From positions 258,967 through 322,966 of the forward strand of contig NZ_NOLJ01000009.1 in NCBI RefSeq assembly GCF_002246015.1: 64,000 nucleotides of DNA, given 5' to 3'. How positions within the stretch are numbered: position 1 is the first letter of the stretch; each line of letters begins with the position of its first letter. The position numbers and the translations under genes were made by a program. The DNA is from Nostoc sp. 'Peltigera membranacea cyanobiont' 210A. Lineage in GTDB: Bacteria > Cyanobacteriota > Cyanobacteriia > Cyanobacteriales > Nostocaceae. Of the stretch, positions 10,262 to 19,045 are shown piece by piece. The notes below the pieces were generated by a model. The model ran no database searches. It worked only from the letters and a program-made list of their open reading frames with translations, and was not told the origin of the DNA.

Positions 10262-12106
10262 ATGTCTGGTTTTTTACATAATTCATTGTTGATTGCTCCA
10301 ATCTTATTAGCAGTTAGTTTGATCAATGCTCAAGGTGCATCAGCTATTCCAGCAGATATGCAGACTACTCAGTTTCAGGCAAAAGGAGGAGTGGTTGCTC
10401 AAACAGATAATCAAGCTGTTTTGACTGCACCTATCGGCGTTACTTCATCTGACCAGAGCCAGCAGTTCAATGATGACAGCAGCAAAAATCCTAACTCAGT
10501 CATGAGTCAGGTTACTTCAGTCTCTCAACTATCTGATGTGCAACCTACAGATTGGGCATTCCAGGCTTTACAATCTTTAGTTGAGCGCTACGGTTGTATA
10601 GCTGGATATCCTAATGGCAGCTTCCAAGGAAATCGGGCAATGACTCGTTATGAGTTTGCCGCAGGTCTTAACGCTTGTCTGAATCGGGTTAATGAATTGA
10701 TTGCTACTAGCACAGCAGATTTAGTCACAAAAGAAGACTTAGAAACCTTGCGAAAATTGCAAGAAGAATTCGCTGATGGACTAGTTGAAATACGCGGACG
10801 GATAGATGGGTTAGAAGCTCGCAATGCAAACCTGGAAAATCAACAATTTTCGACTACTACCAAGTTAAATGCAGAAATAATTTTCTCTGTTGGGAGTGTG
10901 TTTGGTGGGGATAGAGCGCTAGATTCCGATCGCTGGAGAAGAATTGAAGCAGCCCCTGCGGGTACAGCTAGAGAGGCTGCAAGAGCTAACGAGTATACAG
11001 CATCGGGTGGACGAAGGCTTCAGGACAACGCGATTTTTAGCGATCGCATCCGCTTGAATCTAATTAGTAGTTTCACTGGTAAAGACCAGTTGTTTACCCG
11101 TTTAGAAGCGAACAACACCACAGCCTTTAGTGGGGCAGTCACAGGTACAAACATGACCCGTGTATCGTGGGACGGGAACAATGACAACACCATTGTACTG
11201 GGCAAATTATATTATCGCTTCCCGGTAGGTGACAAAATCAATGTCATTGTTGATGCTATTGGTGGGGAATTCTACGACAACTTCAATACTGTAAACCCTT
11301 TGCTGTCCTCAACCCCGATTGGATCTCTTTCGCGGTTTGGTCGATTCTCCCCTATTTACCGCGCCAGTAATACGGGTTCTGCTAGTAATACAGGTTCAGG
11401 GGTCAGCGCCATCTTTAAATTGAGCGACGCGATTACTTTATCTGGGGGTTATCTTGCTAGAAGAGCTAACGATCCTAGTGCTGGTGCGGGGCTATTTGAC
11501 GGTAGTTATGGTGCTTTAGCTCAATTAGCATTCCAGCCAAACCAAAACTTAACTTTTGCTTTGAGCTATGCACATTCTTACTTTACTGGTAGTAATAATG
11601 ATGTTTCCGTTTCAGGGGCTTATGGTAGCGCTTTCGCTAATACCCCATTTGGTGCTGGTGTTGCCACTTCAGCCAATCATTATGGGATAGAAACCAGCTA
11701 TCGTTTCAACCCCCAATTAGTACTTTCTGGTTGGGTTGGGTATAGTCAAGCGATCGCAGAGGTTACTTCTGGTGCAAATGTTAATAGAGGTGATAAGGCA
11801 GACATCTGGAACTGGGCGGTCACTTTAGCTCTCCCTGATTTAGGCAAAAAGGGTAACTTGGGAGGTTTAATCTTTGGTCAACCACCCAAGGTGACGAGTA
11901 ATGACTTTGGCCCTGCTGTTCTTACTGCTACTAGTAATCTTCGTGAAGATAGCGATACATCTTTTCATTTAGAAGGATTATATCGCTACCAAGTGAATAA
12001 CAATATCTCAATTACACCAGGCTTGATTGTGATATTTAACCCAGAACAGAACAGCAATAATGACACTATCTATACAGGAGTTGTTCGTACTACATTCCGA
12101 TTTTAG
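10262..12106 (+). CDS. Outer-membrane porin with SLH domain (OprB / iron-uptake porin family)
   Basis: Cyanobacterial porin: signal peptide (residues 1-25, ending ASA), an SLH domain at about 90-150 (DVQPTDWAFQALQSLVERY, then GYPNGSF and MTRYEFAAGLNACLNRV) that binds peptidoglycan polymer, a coiled-coil segment and a roughly 400-residue beta-barrel ending in aromatic Phe (TTFRF), as outer-membrane barrels do. I use ATG 10262 instead of the GTG three codons upstream because it begins the signal peptide directly. Family members are often called iron-uptake porins; the position opposite modA and the shared operator suggest an oxyanion (molybdate) porin here, which is inference. Confidence 0.85.
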   Translation: MSGFLHNSLLIAPILLAVSLINAQGASAIPADMQTTQFQAKGGVVAQTDNQAVLTAPIGVTSSDQSQQFNDDSSKNPNSVMSQVTSVSQLSDVQPTDWAFQALQSLVERYGCIAGYPNGSFQGNRAMTRYEFAAGLNACLNRVNELIATSTADLVTKEDLETLRKLQEEFADGLVEIRGRIDGLEARNANLENQQFSTTTKLNAEIIFSVGSVFGGDRALDSDRWRRIEAAPAGTAREAARANEYTASGGRRLQDNAIFSDRIRLNLISSFTGKDQLFTRLEANNTTAFSGAVTGTNMTRVSWDGNNDNTIVLGKLYYRFPVGDKINVIVDAIGGEFYDNFNTVNPLLSSTPIGSLSRFGRFSPIYRASNTGSASNTGSGVSAIFKLSDAITLSGGYLARRANDPSAGAGLFDGSYGALAQLAFQPNQNLTFALSYAHSYFTGSNNDVSVSGAYGSAFANTPFGAGVATSANHYGIETSYRFNPQLVLSGWVGYSQAIAEVTSGANVNRGDKADIWNWAVTLALPDLGKKGNLGGLIFGQPPKVTSNDFGPAVLTATSNLREDSDTSFHLEGLYRYQVNNNISITPGLIVIFNPEQNSNNDTIYTGVVRTTFRF

Positions 12107-12282
12107 ATAATTTTGCATTAAAAAGACGGCAGTCGTTACAACAGGGAGACAGTCTGCTAGGTGGCTTTACCGGCTTGTTAATAGAACGCCTTCCCGAATT
12201 GTGGAGACTGCCGTTGCAGAAGGAAATATGGATTTTTACCCAAATATTGTTCTGAAATGTAGCAAGATCCTGTACCACTTCC

Positions 12283-12345
12283 CTACGGGACGCTACGCAA
12301 ACGTGAAAGCAAGCTATGCGTAGCGTCTCCGACAGGAGAAGGATA
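12283..12345. repeat. Palindromic cyanobacterial interspersed repeat
   Basis: A block rich in CTACGC/GCGTAG inverted motifs (GGGACGCTACGC through GCGTAGCGTCTCC). Related blocks occur at 13411-13525, 21040-21128, 46505-46570, 50108-50140 and 51960-52030. The rest of the spacer 12107-12655 is AT-rich and holds operator site 4. Confidence 0.55.
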
Positions 12346-12475
12346 CCCGATGGAATGATCTAATTGAAGTATGAAGACCTCAAAAAAGATGAACTTGCAC
12401 CGAAAACTTATCTTGCATCTGTCAAATAACAGTCTGAAAAGTGGTTAGTTGAACTAACTACTTTGTATTCCTTTC

Positions 12476-12496
12476 ATTACCAAATAAGTTGGTTTA
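12476..12496. promoter_or_regulatory. Mo-block palindrome, site 4 (mop)
   Basis: ATTACCAA-N5-TTGGTTTA, 160 bp before the mop ATG. A second, weaker ATACCAA half-site follows at 12508. Confidence 0.65.
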
Positions 12497-12655
12497 AAAA
12501 GATGCAAATACCAAACAAATTATTTAGTAAATTATTCACGTATATTTTCTATATTAATAGTAAAAATTCATATATTTTCTATTTGTAGTCATACAGATTT
12601 ATTTAATTACTTGTTAATATTTACGTGTAAAGAAAAAACCAGTAGGGGTCATCAA

Positions 12656-12865
12656 ATGCAAGTTAGCGCTCGTAATGCTCTCAAAGGAACTGTAAAAAAC
12701 ATCGTCGTTGGCTCTGTAAATACTGAAGTAACATTAGAAGTAGCACCAGGGGTAGAGGTGACTGCAATTATTACCAAATCATCAGCAGAAAATCTCAAAC
12801 TTACTGAAGGTAAAGAAGTCCACGCCATAATTAAATCATCAGACGTAATGATTGCTGTAGGCTAA
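12656..12865 (+). CDS. mop: Molbindin (Mop), molybdate-binding storage protein
   Basis: 69-residue single-domain Mop protein that oligomerises and binds molybdate or related oxyanions in the cytoplasm. It begins with the family signature SARNALKGTVKNI and continues with VNTEVTLEVAPGVEVTAIIT and VHAIIKSSDVMIAV. The start at 12656 is preceded by AGGGGT and fits the family; the longer frame upstream adds 15 unrelated residues. It is about 70% like the second molbindin at 14497. Operator site 4 upstream suggests metal control. Confidence 0.92.
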   Translation: MQVSARNALKGTVKNIVVGSVNTEVTLEVAPGVEVTAIITKSSAENLKLTEGKEVHAIIKSSDVMIAVG

Positions 12866-12884
12866 AGTAATTGTTGAGATTCTA

Positions 12885-12907
12885 AGGGGGCAGTTTGATT
12901 GCCCCCT
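12885..12907 (+). terminator. Terminator after mop
   Basis: Perfect 8-bp stem AGGGGGCA / TGCCCCCT with a 7-nt loop, 20 bp after the mop stop; the bases after it are TATAAA rather than a T-run. Confidence 0.6.
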
Positions 12908-12999
12908 ATAAAGCGATGTCTATGACGGACTATTCGGCGTCGCGTAGGTAACTGGTTACTACAACTTTCCTATCAATAATATGTAGATAAGCTAAACCA

Positions 13000-13235
13000 A
13001 AGCTATTTAGTCTATTAGCCACATCACCAAATATCTGCATAGGATTGCGATCGCAGGCTTCCGATGTCCCAAGATAGTAATAAACTGCTGTACTAGTAAT
13101 TGTTCCAAGTATTCTTTGAGAATTATCAAGTCATATCGCGCACTATGAAGGGGGATAAATCTCAACCCAAAGGTAGCAGTTACAGATGCCGTACTGATTC
13201 TTGTATCAGTCATTCCTGTATATCCCACTAGAAAG
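13000..13235 (-). pseudogene. Relic of an XRE/PBP-type regulator (C-terminal fragment)
   Basis: The minus strand encodes ISTASVTATFGLRFIPLH followed by SARYDLIILKEYLEQ and FITILGH, matching the C-terminal part of the regulators at the left edge and at 25870. The N-terminal two thirds are missing. After the GHR position a frameshift at a GCGATCGC site moves the remaining ILGGYD-like sequence to another frame. It is a dead third copy of this regulator family. Confidence 0.75.
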
Positions 13236-13251
13236 CAATAATACCTAAAAG

Positions 13252-13277
13252 ACCCCACAGCTTTGCTGCGGGGTTTA
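13252..13277. terminator. Hairpin terminator
   Basis: Stem ACCCCACAG / CTGCGGGGT (one mismatch) with a 5-nt loop followed by TTATTT. It could act for either strand between the regulator relic and the next genes. Confidence 0.5.
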
Positions 13278-13410
13278 TTTCATTGGGCATTCAACCCAGG
13301 ACAAAGAGCAAACTGGCAGTAATAGATCGGTGCTGGTCAAAGAGCAGGGATGATCGAATAAAGGACTATCACAACATCTCCGCAGAGGGAGCAGCACCAC
13401 ATTTGCAACG

Positions 13411-13525
13411 CCAATAGCGTACCACTCCGTGGAAGCAAGCTACGCGCAGCGTCTTTGCGTTCGCTTTTAGTGTCTGTCTGCGACACGCTGCGCGAACGTA
13501 GAGAGCGTCATAGCCCGTCGTAGAC
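13411..13525. repeat. Palindromic interspersed repeat block
   Basis: Dense GCGTTCGC/CGAACG and CGTAG motifs, same family as 12283-12345 and 21040-21128. The minus-strand frame across it is a by-product of the repeat, not a gene. Confidence 0.5.
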
Positions 13526-13625
13526 ATCGCTATATTTGCACATAGCTCTTTTAATAGTGCCTGGAACAAATACCAACTTTACAGGTACTAAATCAGAAAA
13601 GTGTATAGACAACTACAATACTTGC

Positions 13626-13641
13626 TACCAACTAGGTGGTA
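13626..13641. promoter_or_regulatory. Mo-block palindrome, site 5 (hesA)
   Basis: TACCAA-CTAG-GTGGTA, a 16-bp version with 4-bp spacing, 31 bp before the hesA ATG. The spacing differs by one from most other sites. Confidence 0.5.
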
Positions 13642-13672
13642 AATTTTACGACTGATAAAGAATTAAAAAGCG

Positions 13673-14431
13673 ATGAACTTAACACCCAGTGAGTTAGAAC
13701 GCTATCACCGCCAAATGATGCTTCCCAATTTTGGAGAAGCAGGACAAAAGCGCTTGAAGTCTGCAACGGTTTTGGTTACAGGTGTAGGAGGATTAGGCGG
13801 TACATCAGCACTTTATTTGGCAGTAGCGGGTGTTGGGCGGCTAATCCTAGTTCGGGGTGGTGACTTACGGCTGGATGATATGAATCGTCAGGTTCTGATG
13901 ACAAATGATTGGGTAGGTAAGCCAAGAGTATTCAAAGCCAGAGAAACTCTGCAAGCTATTAATCCTGATATTCGGGTGGAAGCAGTTCATGATTACGTTA
14001 CAAAAGAGAATGTAGACTCTTTAGTGCAATCTGCTGATATAGCTGTTGATTGCGCCCACAATTTCACAGAGCGAAACTTGCTCAATGAGGCTTGCGTGCG
14101 CTGGCAAAAACCAATGGTAGAAGCTGCAATGGACGGAATGGAAGCTTACCTAACAACCATTATTCCTGGTGTCACTCCTTGTCTATCATGCTTGTTCCCA
14201 GAAAAGCCAGATTGGGATCAGCGTGGGTTCGCGGTTCTCGGTGCTGTTTCTGGGACACTAGCTTGTCTTAGTGCATTGGAGGTTATAAAGCTGATTACTA
14301 AGTTTAGTGAACCCCTGTTATCACAACTGCTGACAATTGACTTGATGCGAACGGAATTTGCCAAACGACATTCTTATCGCGATCCTTCTTGTCTGGTGTG
14401 TGGTAGCAGTTCTTGCTCGGAAAATTCGTAA
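13673..14431 (+). CDS. hesA: HesA/MoeB/ThiF-family E1-like enzyme
   Basis: Adenylating enzyme of the ThiF/MoeB fold. The 252-residue protein begins NLTPSELERYHRQMMLPNFG, has the nucleotide-binding loop GVGGLGGTSALYLAVAGVG, the Arg finger context DDMNRQVL, the acidic D of ADIAVDCAHNF and two zinc-binding CxxC pairs (CLSCLF and CLVCG). HesA is typical of cyanobacterial nif clusters and is thought to help metal or sulfur handling for nitrogenase; MoeB-like activation of molybdopterin synthase is an alternative. It stands alone in the molybdenum block with an operator-like site directly upstream. Confidence 0.82.
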   Translation: MNLTPSELERYHRQMMLPNFGEAGQKRLKSATVLVTGVGGLGGTSALYLAVAGVGRLILVRGGDLRLDDMNRQVLMTNDWVGKPRVFKARETLQAINPDIRVEAVHDYVTKENVDSLVQSADIAVDCAHNFTERNLLNEACVRWQKPMVEAAMDGMEAYLTTIIPGVTPCLSCLFPEKPDWDQRGFAVLGAVSGTLACLSALEVIKLITKFSEPLLSQLLTIDLMRTEFAKRHSYRDPSCLVCGSSSCSENS

Positions 14432-14496
14432 ATAGTTGGATAATCGTAGCGATCGCTCCATAAGCGGATCGCCACAACTTATCTACTCATTTCGAG

Positions 14497-14706
14497 CTAT
14501 TCTGTAGCAATTATGACATCTGACGCTTTAATCACAGCGATCGCTTGTTTTCCCTCTTGAAGTTGGAGATGCTCTACCGACTCCTTGGTAATAATTGCAG
14601 TTACTTCCACCCCAGGCACAATTTCTAATGTGACCTCAGAGTTGACTGCTCCTGGGTGAATTTCTTTAATAGTTCCTTTTAAGGAATTACGAGCGCTAAC
14701 TTCCAT
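14497..14706 (-). CDS. mop: Molbindin (Mop), second copy
   Basis: 69 residues, family start SARNSLKGTIKEI, then VNSEVTLEIVPGVEVTAIIT and a final IKASDVIIA. It is the same length as the molbindin at 12656 and should form the same kind of molybdate-binding oligomer; two Mop proteins may form mixed assemblies. It is convergent with hesA. Unlike the first copy I see no TACCAA/TTGGTA palindrome upstream, so its control may differ. Confidence 0.9.
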   Translation of the reverse strand: MEVSARNSLKGTIKEIHPGAVNSEVTLEIVPGVEVTAIITKESVEHLQLQEGKQAIAVIKASDVIIATE

Positions 14707-15160
14707 ACTTAATACTCCTTAGTTATAAGATAATTCTGAACTGAGTAATAGTAACAATTATCAGATTCTTGGATTATCCTCATTTAGTGAGATGTTATCT
14801 TCTACCTTACAGAATAATTTGGATATCAGACTGGTATTAGAAGATGCTGAAAAAGTCGATAGTGGAATAGTAAAATGGACAGTTAAAGCTTGGTAAAATA
14901 TTCATTCAAAACTTTTTTAGCATTGAACGATCACTTATTATACCCTTAGCCGAAAGACCTATTCTCTCGTGATTTTTGTCATTAATATTAAGTTATTAAG
15001 AATAAATTATAATCTTAAACCCTTGCTATTTCGTTGTTTCATGACTTAACTGCAAAAGTCAGCACCAAAATAAATTCTAGTAGGATGAGATTACAAATAA
15101 TTGTCGCTGACAACAATAGTTTTCCGATCGCTGCAATTTTGATTCAGTTTATCCAAGATT
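14707..15160. other. Gene-poor spacer
   Basis: AT-rich 454-bp stretch. I see no gene, hairpin with a T-run or operator site in it. Confidence 0.4.
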
Positions 15161-16099
15161 TTAAACTTGTATCTTTTGCTTTGGCTCTGCCAATTTTTTC
15201 TTGAGTGCTAACCCCATAGTCGCAGCTAGTAATAGTCCCCAAACATAGTTGGGTTCGGGTACTGATTTGGTGGGGCTGGTAAAGCCATACTTATGCAAAA
15301 TTTGCTGTCCTTTCTCTGACAAAATATAATCTGCTAGTTTCTGTGCATTCGGGTCAGCATTTTTGATAACTGTTAAACCGAATGGTGCTGCAACAGACAA
15401 ATAATCTGGTAGCCCAACTACTTGCAGGCTCGGATCAATTTTTTGCGATGCGATCGCGCCAGTATAGTAACTTAAGAAAACATCTGCTTGCTGAGTTTTG
15501 TTAAGAAAATATACTAAGCTGTCCTGTCCTGATGGGACTATTGGGGAATTCGTTCCACCTGTTAATTGCAAGGCTTTACTATTGAGGGTATCAAAATTAC
15601 CAGGGTTTTTTGAATTAGCTTGAGTAAATATCTGTTGAGTGTAGTCTCCAAGAGGATCTAATATAGGTGTTGCAATTCCCAACTTGATGTTGGGATTTAG
15701 TAAGTAATCTAATACCTGATTTGGTGTAATTTTTGCCTGGGAATACTTTGAGGAAAACACCGCTACAACCTGGTTTCGAGTAAATTCCACTGGCTGACTG
15801 CTCAACCCCTTAATGTAGAGTTTTTGGGGATTTCCAATATCTGCACTAGCAAAGACATCAGCAGTAGGCTGTCCCAGTTGGAGTTCTGTTTCTATTGCTT
15901 GCTCTCTAATCCCTGATGGCCCAAATACTGTATTCGTTCCTATTCCTGTTTCTTCGGTGAAGTCTTGGCTTACTTCCGTTAGTGCATTTCTTAAACTACC
16001 TGCTCCATATAAGTTGAGATTAGCTGCAAAAGCTTGATTTGGTATCAGAACACTAAAGGCACAAGCTGCCAAAGAACCTGTCAAAAAATATTTTTTCAT
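15161..16099 (-). CDS. ModA-like substrate-binding protein with PEP-CTERM anchor
   Basis: 312 residues: signal peptide (1-25, ending AFAA), then a ModA/WtpA-type binding domain (LNLYGAGSLRNALTEVSQDF, FGPSGI, ADVFASADIG, QADVFLSYYTGA). After about residue 278 comes SVPEPNYVWGLLLAATMGL and a basic tail, a PEP-CTERM sorting signal of the exosortase system. ModA proteins are normally free or lipid-anchored, so a PEP-CTERM version is unusual. It may scavenge molybdate or a related oxyanion at the surface, or act as a sensor, since no permease gene is next to it. Operator site 6 is 50 bp upstream. Confidence 0.82.
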   Translation of the reverse strand: MKKYFLTGSLAACAFSVLIPNQAFAANLNLYGAGSLRNALTEVSQDFTEETGIGTNTVFGPSGIREQAIETELQLGQPTADVFASADIGNPQKLYIKGLSSQPVEFTRNQVVAVFSSKYSQAKITPNQVLDYLLNPNIKLGIATPILDPLGDYTQQIFTQANSKNPGNFDTLNSKALQLTGGTNSPIVPSGQDSLVYFLNKTQQADVFLSYYTGAIASQKIDPSLQVVGLPDYLSVAAPFGLTVIKNADPNAQKLADYILSEKGQQILHKYGFTSPTKSVPEPNYVWGLLLAATMGLALKKKLAEPKQKIQV

Positions 16100-16148
16100 C
16101 TGTTCCTAGAATCTTCAAGTTTTTGGGTATTTTATCCTCAAAGCTAAT

Positions 16149-16169
16149 ATTACCAACTTAGTTGGATAA
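16149..16169. promoter_or_regulatory. Mo-block palindrome, site 6
   Basis: ATTACCAA-N5-TTGGATAA, 50 bp upstream of the PEP-CTERM ModA gene. The rest of the spacer to 16462 holds nothing else I can name. Confidence 0.65.
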
Positions 16170-16462
16170 ATGTAAATTACTTTATATAGACAAATGTTGA
16201 CTTTGTTACTTATAATCCTCGGTTAAAAAAGTTATCAGTTGAGGCAAGCAGTTATTGAGCAGTTCTTGAGAAAGAATTATTGCTCAATAACTCTTTTTCC
16301 TTCCCTGCCACAATAGCTTATCCAAACCGTATTGGGCTTTGTTAATTATTGAAGATATGGTGGGCATAAAACAAGTTTGACGCCAGTCATACTCAATAGA
16401 TTTACAAATGTCTCCAGAAGTTATTGCTGATATTATTGAGACTGACAACCTTAGTCTCTATA

Positions 16463-17140
16463 TCAGAAATATTTTGGTTTCAAAGGAGAAGGAGGAGCAG
16501 ATAATATGACAATATTTCTCACATTACTAACGTAACGACCTCCAGCTTTGTCACCTGGGACTACTAAACGAGCAAATCCTTCATCTATTAAAGGCACAAC
16601 ATTACCATCACTACCTTTTTTTTCAAATGCAACTAGCACTGTTTTTCCTTCAAAGTTAGGTTGAATTTCACCAATCGCTACGACTGCACCATAGCAATCT
16701 GTGGCATCAACTAGAACATATTGCCTCAGAAAAGAGTTTTTACTATTTACCCCAGAATTCCCAGGTTTTAGACCACCTCCGGCTTTCGGATTATTAATCA
16801 ATTCCCATAGGGGGACTCCATAGTATGTTTCTGTTCGTGGCCCTGAGCCGGTTTGAAAGCTGACAGTGATTTCAGTAACTAATGCTGGATTTTGTTTTTT
16901 TAAAGCATCTCGCAAATTCTTCAGGTTTTGCAAGTTATAAGTGGTTGGATTATTGAGTTCTCCACCCAAGCGAAAACTTTGCGAATAACCTCCAAGACAC
17001 TTATTTTTATCCCAGACAGAAGGTGTTTTTTCTTCTTTTTCTGAGGGAAGACTACTTCTTGAGTCAGCTAAAGTAGGCTGCCATAAAACCAGTATTGATA
17101 GCATTAAAGACGCAATGGGTATTGTGCGGGTAAAACGCAT
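16463..17140 (-). CDS. Secreted molybdopterin-binding-fold (sulfite-oxidase-like) protein
   Basis: 225 residues with an N-terminal signal peptide (basic start MRFTR, hydrophobic core, cleavage after TLA). The mature part follows the oxidoreductase molybdopterin-binding domain pattern: LGGELNNPTTYNLQNL, YYGVPLWELI, a Y-x-V-x-x-x-D step and LVVPGDKAGGRYVSNV. It lacks the extra domains of sulfite oxidase or MsrP. It may bind molybdenum cofactor in the periplasm or be a cofactor-free relative; I cannot assign a reaction. Two overlapping operator-like sites lie about 300 bp upstream. Confidence 0.65.
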   Translation of the reverse strand: MRFTRTIPIASLMLSILVLWQPTLADSRSSLPSEKEEKTPSVWDKNKCLGGYSQSFRLGGELNNPTTYNLQNLKNLRDALKKQNPALVTEITVSFQTGSGPRTETYYGVPLWELINNPKAGGGLKPGNSGVNSKNSFLRQYVLVDATDCYGAVVAIGEIQPNFEGKTVLVAFEKKGSDGNVVPLIDEGFARLVVPGDKAGGRYVSNVRNIVILSAPPSPLKPKYF

Positions 17141-17447
17141 AAAACATTTCTCCGTTTACTATTGAATATTGAAAAAACTAGATTGTTTTGCTGAAAGCTG
17201 TTTGCTTACCAAAAATTAGTATCGTTATCGCCAAAATTGAGCAATTTGACAATAGATTCTGTTAGATAAAAATAAAAACGGTTCTATCGTTAAACTTTCA
17301 ACTCCTTACCAAACGCTACTAAATAGCTAGTTTTTAATAACTTATATTAAAAACTAATAAATCCTGATGCCAAAGTTAGTCGCAAACCTCTTGTTAGATT
17401 TGCGTTTTTCCAAATGGATAAGTGTATCTGTGTAATCTAATGAAGAT

Positions 17448-17488
17448 AATACCAACTTATTGAGTAAAATACCAACTAATATAGTAAT
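17448..17488. promoter_or_regulatory. Mo-block palindromes, sites 7 and 8 (tandem)
   Basis: Two abutting copies, AATACCAA-N5-TGAGTAAA (17448-17468) and AATACCAA-N5-ATAGTAAT (17468-17488), sharing one base. They face the gene ending the 792-bp spacer 17141-17932, which otherwise shows no gene. Confidence 0.55.
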
Positions 17489-17932
17489 CAAACACGAACA
17501 AAATTAATTTTTATTTCTTTTCAAAATAGTTCAGCTTAATATTGTATAGAAACTAAGCTGTCGTTATTTACCTTATAAATAGGTAACTATCAAGCTAATA
17601 AACTCTTTATAAGTGAGACTCACCTGTAAATTGGAAAACTGTCCGAGTTATGGGGAAGGGTTGTAGTTGTCACGACACTATAGTTGAAGCAAAACCATAC
17701 AGCGACTAGACTATTCCGTGTATACAACCAATAGACCAAATAAATGCTACAATTCCTGATGCAGTGAATAGAGCGATAGATGGCTATATCGCTCTATTTC
17801 ATCAACTGTTTAAGAGCTTCGCAAAACGCCTATTTACTTCCATTCTAAGTCTTGCCTAAGCGCTGTTCTTTCTGGCTCAACTCCTGCGTTTTAACAACTG
17901 CAATCTTAAGTATCAAACTAAGTTAAAAATGC

Positions 17933-18808
17933 CTACTGTGCCATTGTCATTTTGACTGCAATATCGCATGGTTTACCAAAGTACGGTGAACTTGTCACTA
18001 AAATATTTACACCAGTACTAGCATAATCCTTTATATTTTCAGAGGTAATACCACCAGCAGCTGCTAGTTTTAAGTTTGGATACTGCTGCTTCAACTTCAA
18101 AACTAGAGGCTCAAGGTCTGGTAGGGGAATTTTATCAAACTGAATTAAATCTACACCTGCTTGAGCAACCATCCAAGCATCTTTTGGTGTATCTACTTCA
18201 ACGCAAATATGTTGTTCTGGAAACTGTCGTCGCAGTTCATTCATGCGCTCAATTAGCCCAACTATACCTCCCAGGAATATCAGGTGTTGGTTAAAGATCA
18301 GAACTGTTTCAGATAATCCTAAGCGATGAAAAAATCCTCCGCCAGCTAGAACTGCTTTGATGGAAAGCGCTCTAGTACCTGGAAAACATTTACGAGTAGT
18401 CACAATAGAAACAGACTGATTTACTGTTTTAGCAGTATCTACTAATACTCTTGTACGCGAAGCAATACCGGAGGCGTATTCCATCAAATTTAAAGCAACT
18501 CTCCAGCCACTGTGCAAAGCTTGAGCAGTGCCACTAGCTTGAAGAATTAATTGCTTTTCTTGGCAGACTGTACCACTTTCGACTTGATAATGAACTTCGG
18601 CACCACAATATTTTAATACTCTGGCTGCTTCTTCAGTAGCGCAAATGGTCATCGGATGACGGGTAGAAAACTCGATTTCACCAGGTTGCTTGCCAATGCC
18701 AAGTCCGTAGGTTGTCAAATCTAGGTAGGGAACATCTTCCTGAATTAACCTAGCGATCGCCTCATCTGAGAAGAAAACACTCATTTTAGTTTTATGATCG
18801 GCTGACAA
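17933..18808 (-). CDS. modD: ModD (nicotinate phosphoribosyltransferase-like molybdenum protein)
   Basis: ModD proteins resemble quinolinate phosphoribosyltransferase (NadC) but occur with molybdate transport genes; their exact reaction is not settled. The 291-residue protein has the ModD opening SDEAIARLIQEDVPYLDLTT, the core NLMEYASGIASRT and TRKCFPGTRALSIKAVLAGG, and the barrel end AAAGGITSENIKDYASTGV. An ATG eight codons in (18784) is a likely alternative start. It is divergent from the 2OG oxygenase at 19046, with an operator-like site between them. Confidence 0.85.
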   Translation of the reverse strand: MSADHKTKMSVFFSDEAIARLIQEDVPYLDLTTYGLGIGKQPGEIEFSTRHPMTICATEEAARVLKYCGAEVHYQVESGTVCQEKQLILQASGTAQALHSGWRVALNLMEYASGIASRTRVLVDTAKTVNQSVSIVTTRKCFPGTRALSIKAVLAGGGFFHRLGLSETVLIFNQHLIFLGGIVGLIERMNELRRQFPEQHICVEVDTPKDAWMVAQAGVDLIQFDKIPLPDLEPLVLKLKQQYPNLKLAAAGGITSENIKDYASTGVNILVTSSPYFGKPCDIAVKMTMAQ

Positions 18809-18883
18809 ATAAATAGCTCAATCAAGATTCCCACTAAACCTAATCTCATTCAGTTGTAGGAATTGTAATAATTACTACTATTC

Positions 18884-18901
18884 TCCCAAATAGTTGGTAA
18901 A
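18884..18901. promoter_or_regulatory. Mo-block palindrome, site 9 (modD / oxygenase)
   Basis: TCCCAA-ATAG-TTGGTA with a strong right half and weak left half, 4-bp spacing as in site 5. It lies between the divergent modD and 2OG oxygenase genes. Confidence 0.45.
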
Positions 18902-19045
18902 AAAATAACTTTATTAATAAAGAATATCTACCTCAGTCGCTAAAATTAGTTAAATGCTGAAATTGTCAATTACTGATTTATAATATCAAGCTTGAATTTA
19001 GCAATCATACAGATAGTGTAAATTACAAACATAATCCAAAGAAGA

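Noticed and set aside
13369-13569. Small minus-strand gene
   Set aside because: It is made of an interspersed CGTAG/GCGTTCGC repeat block.
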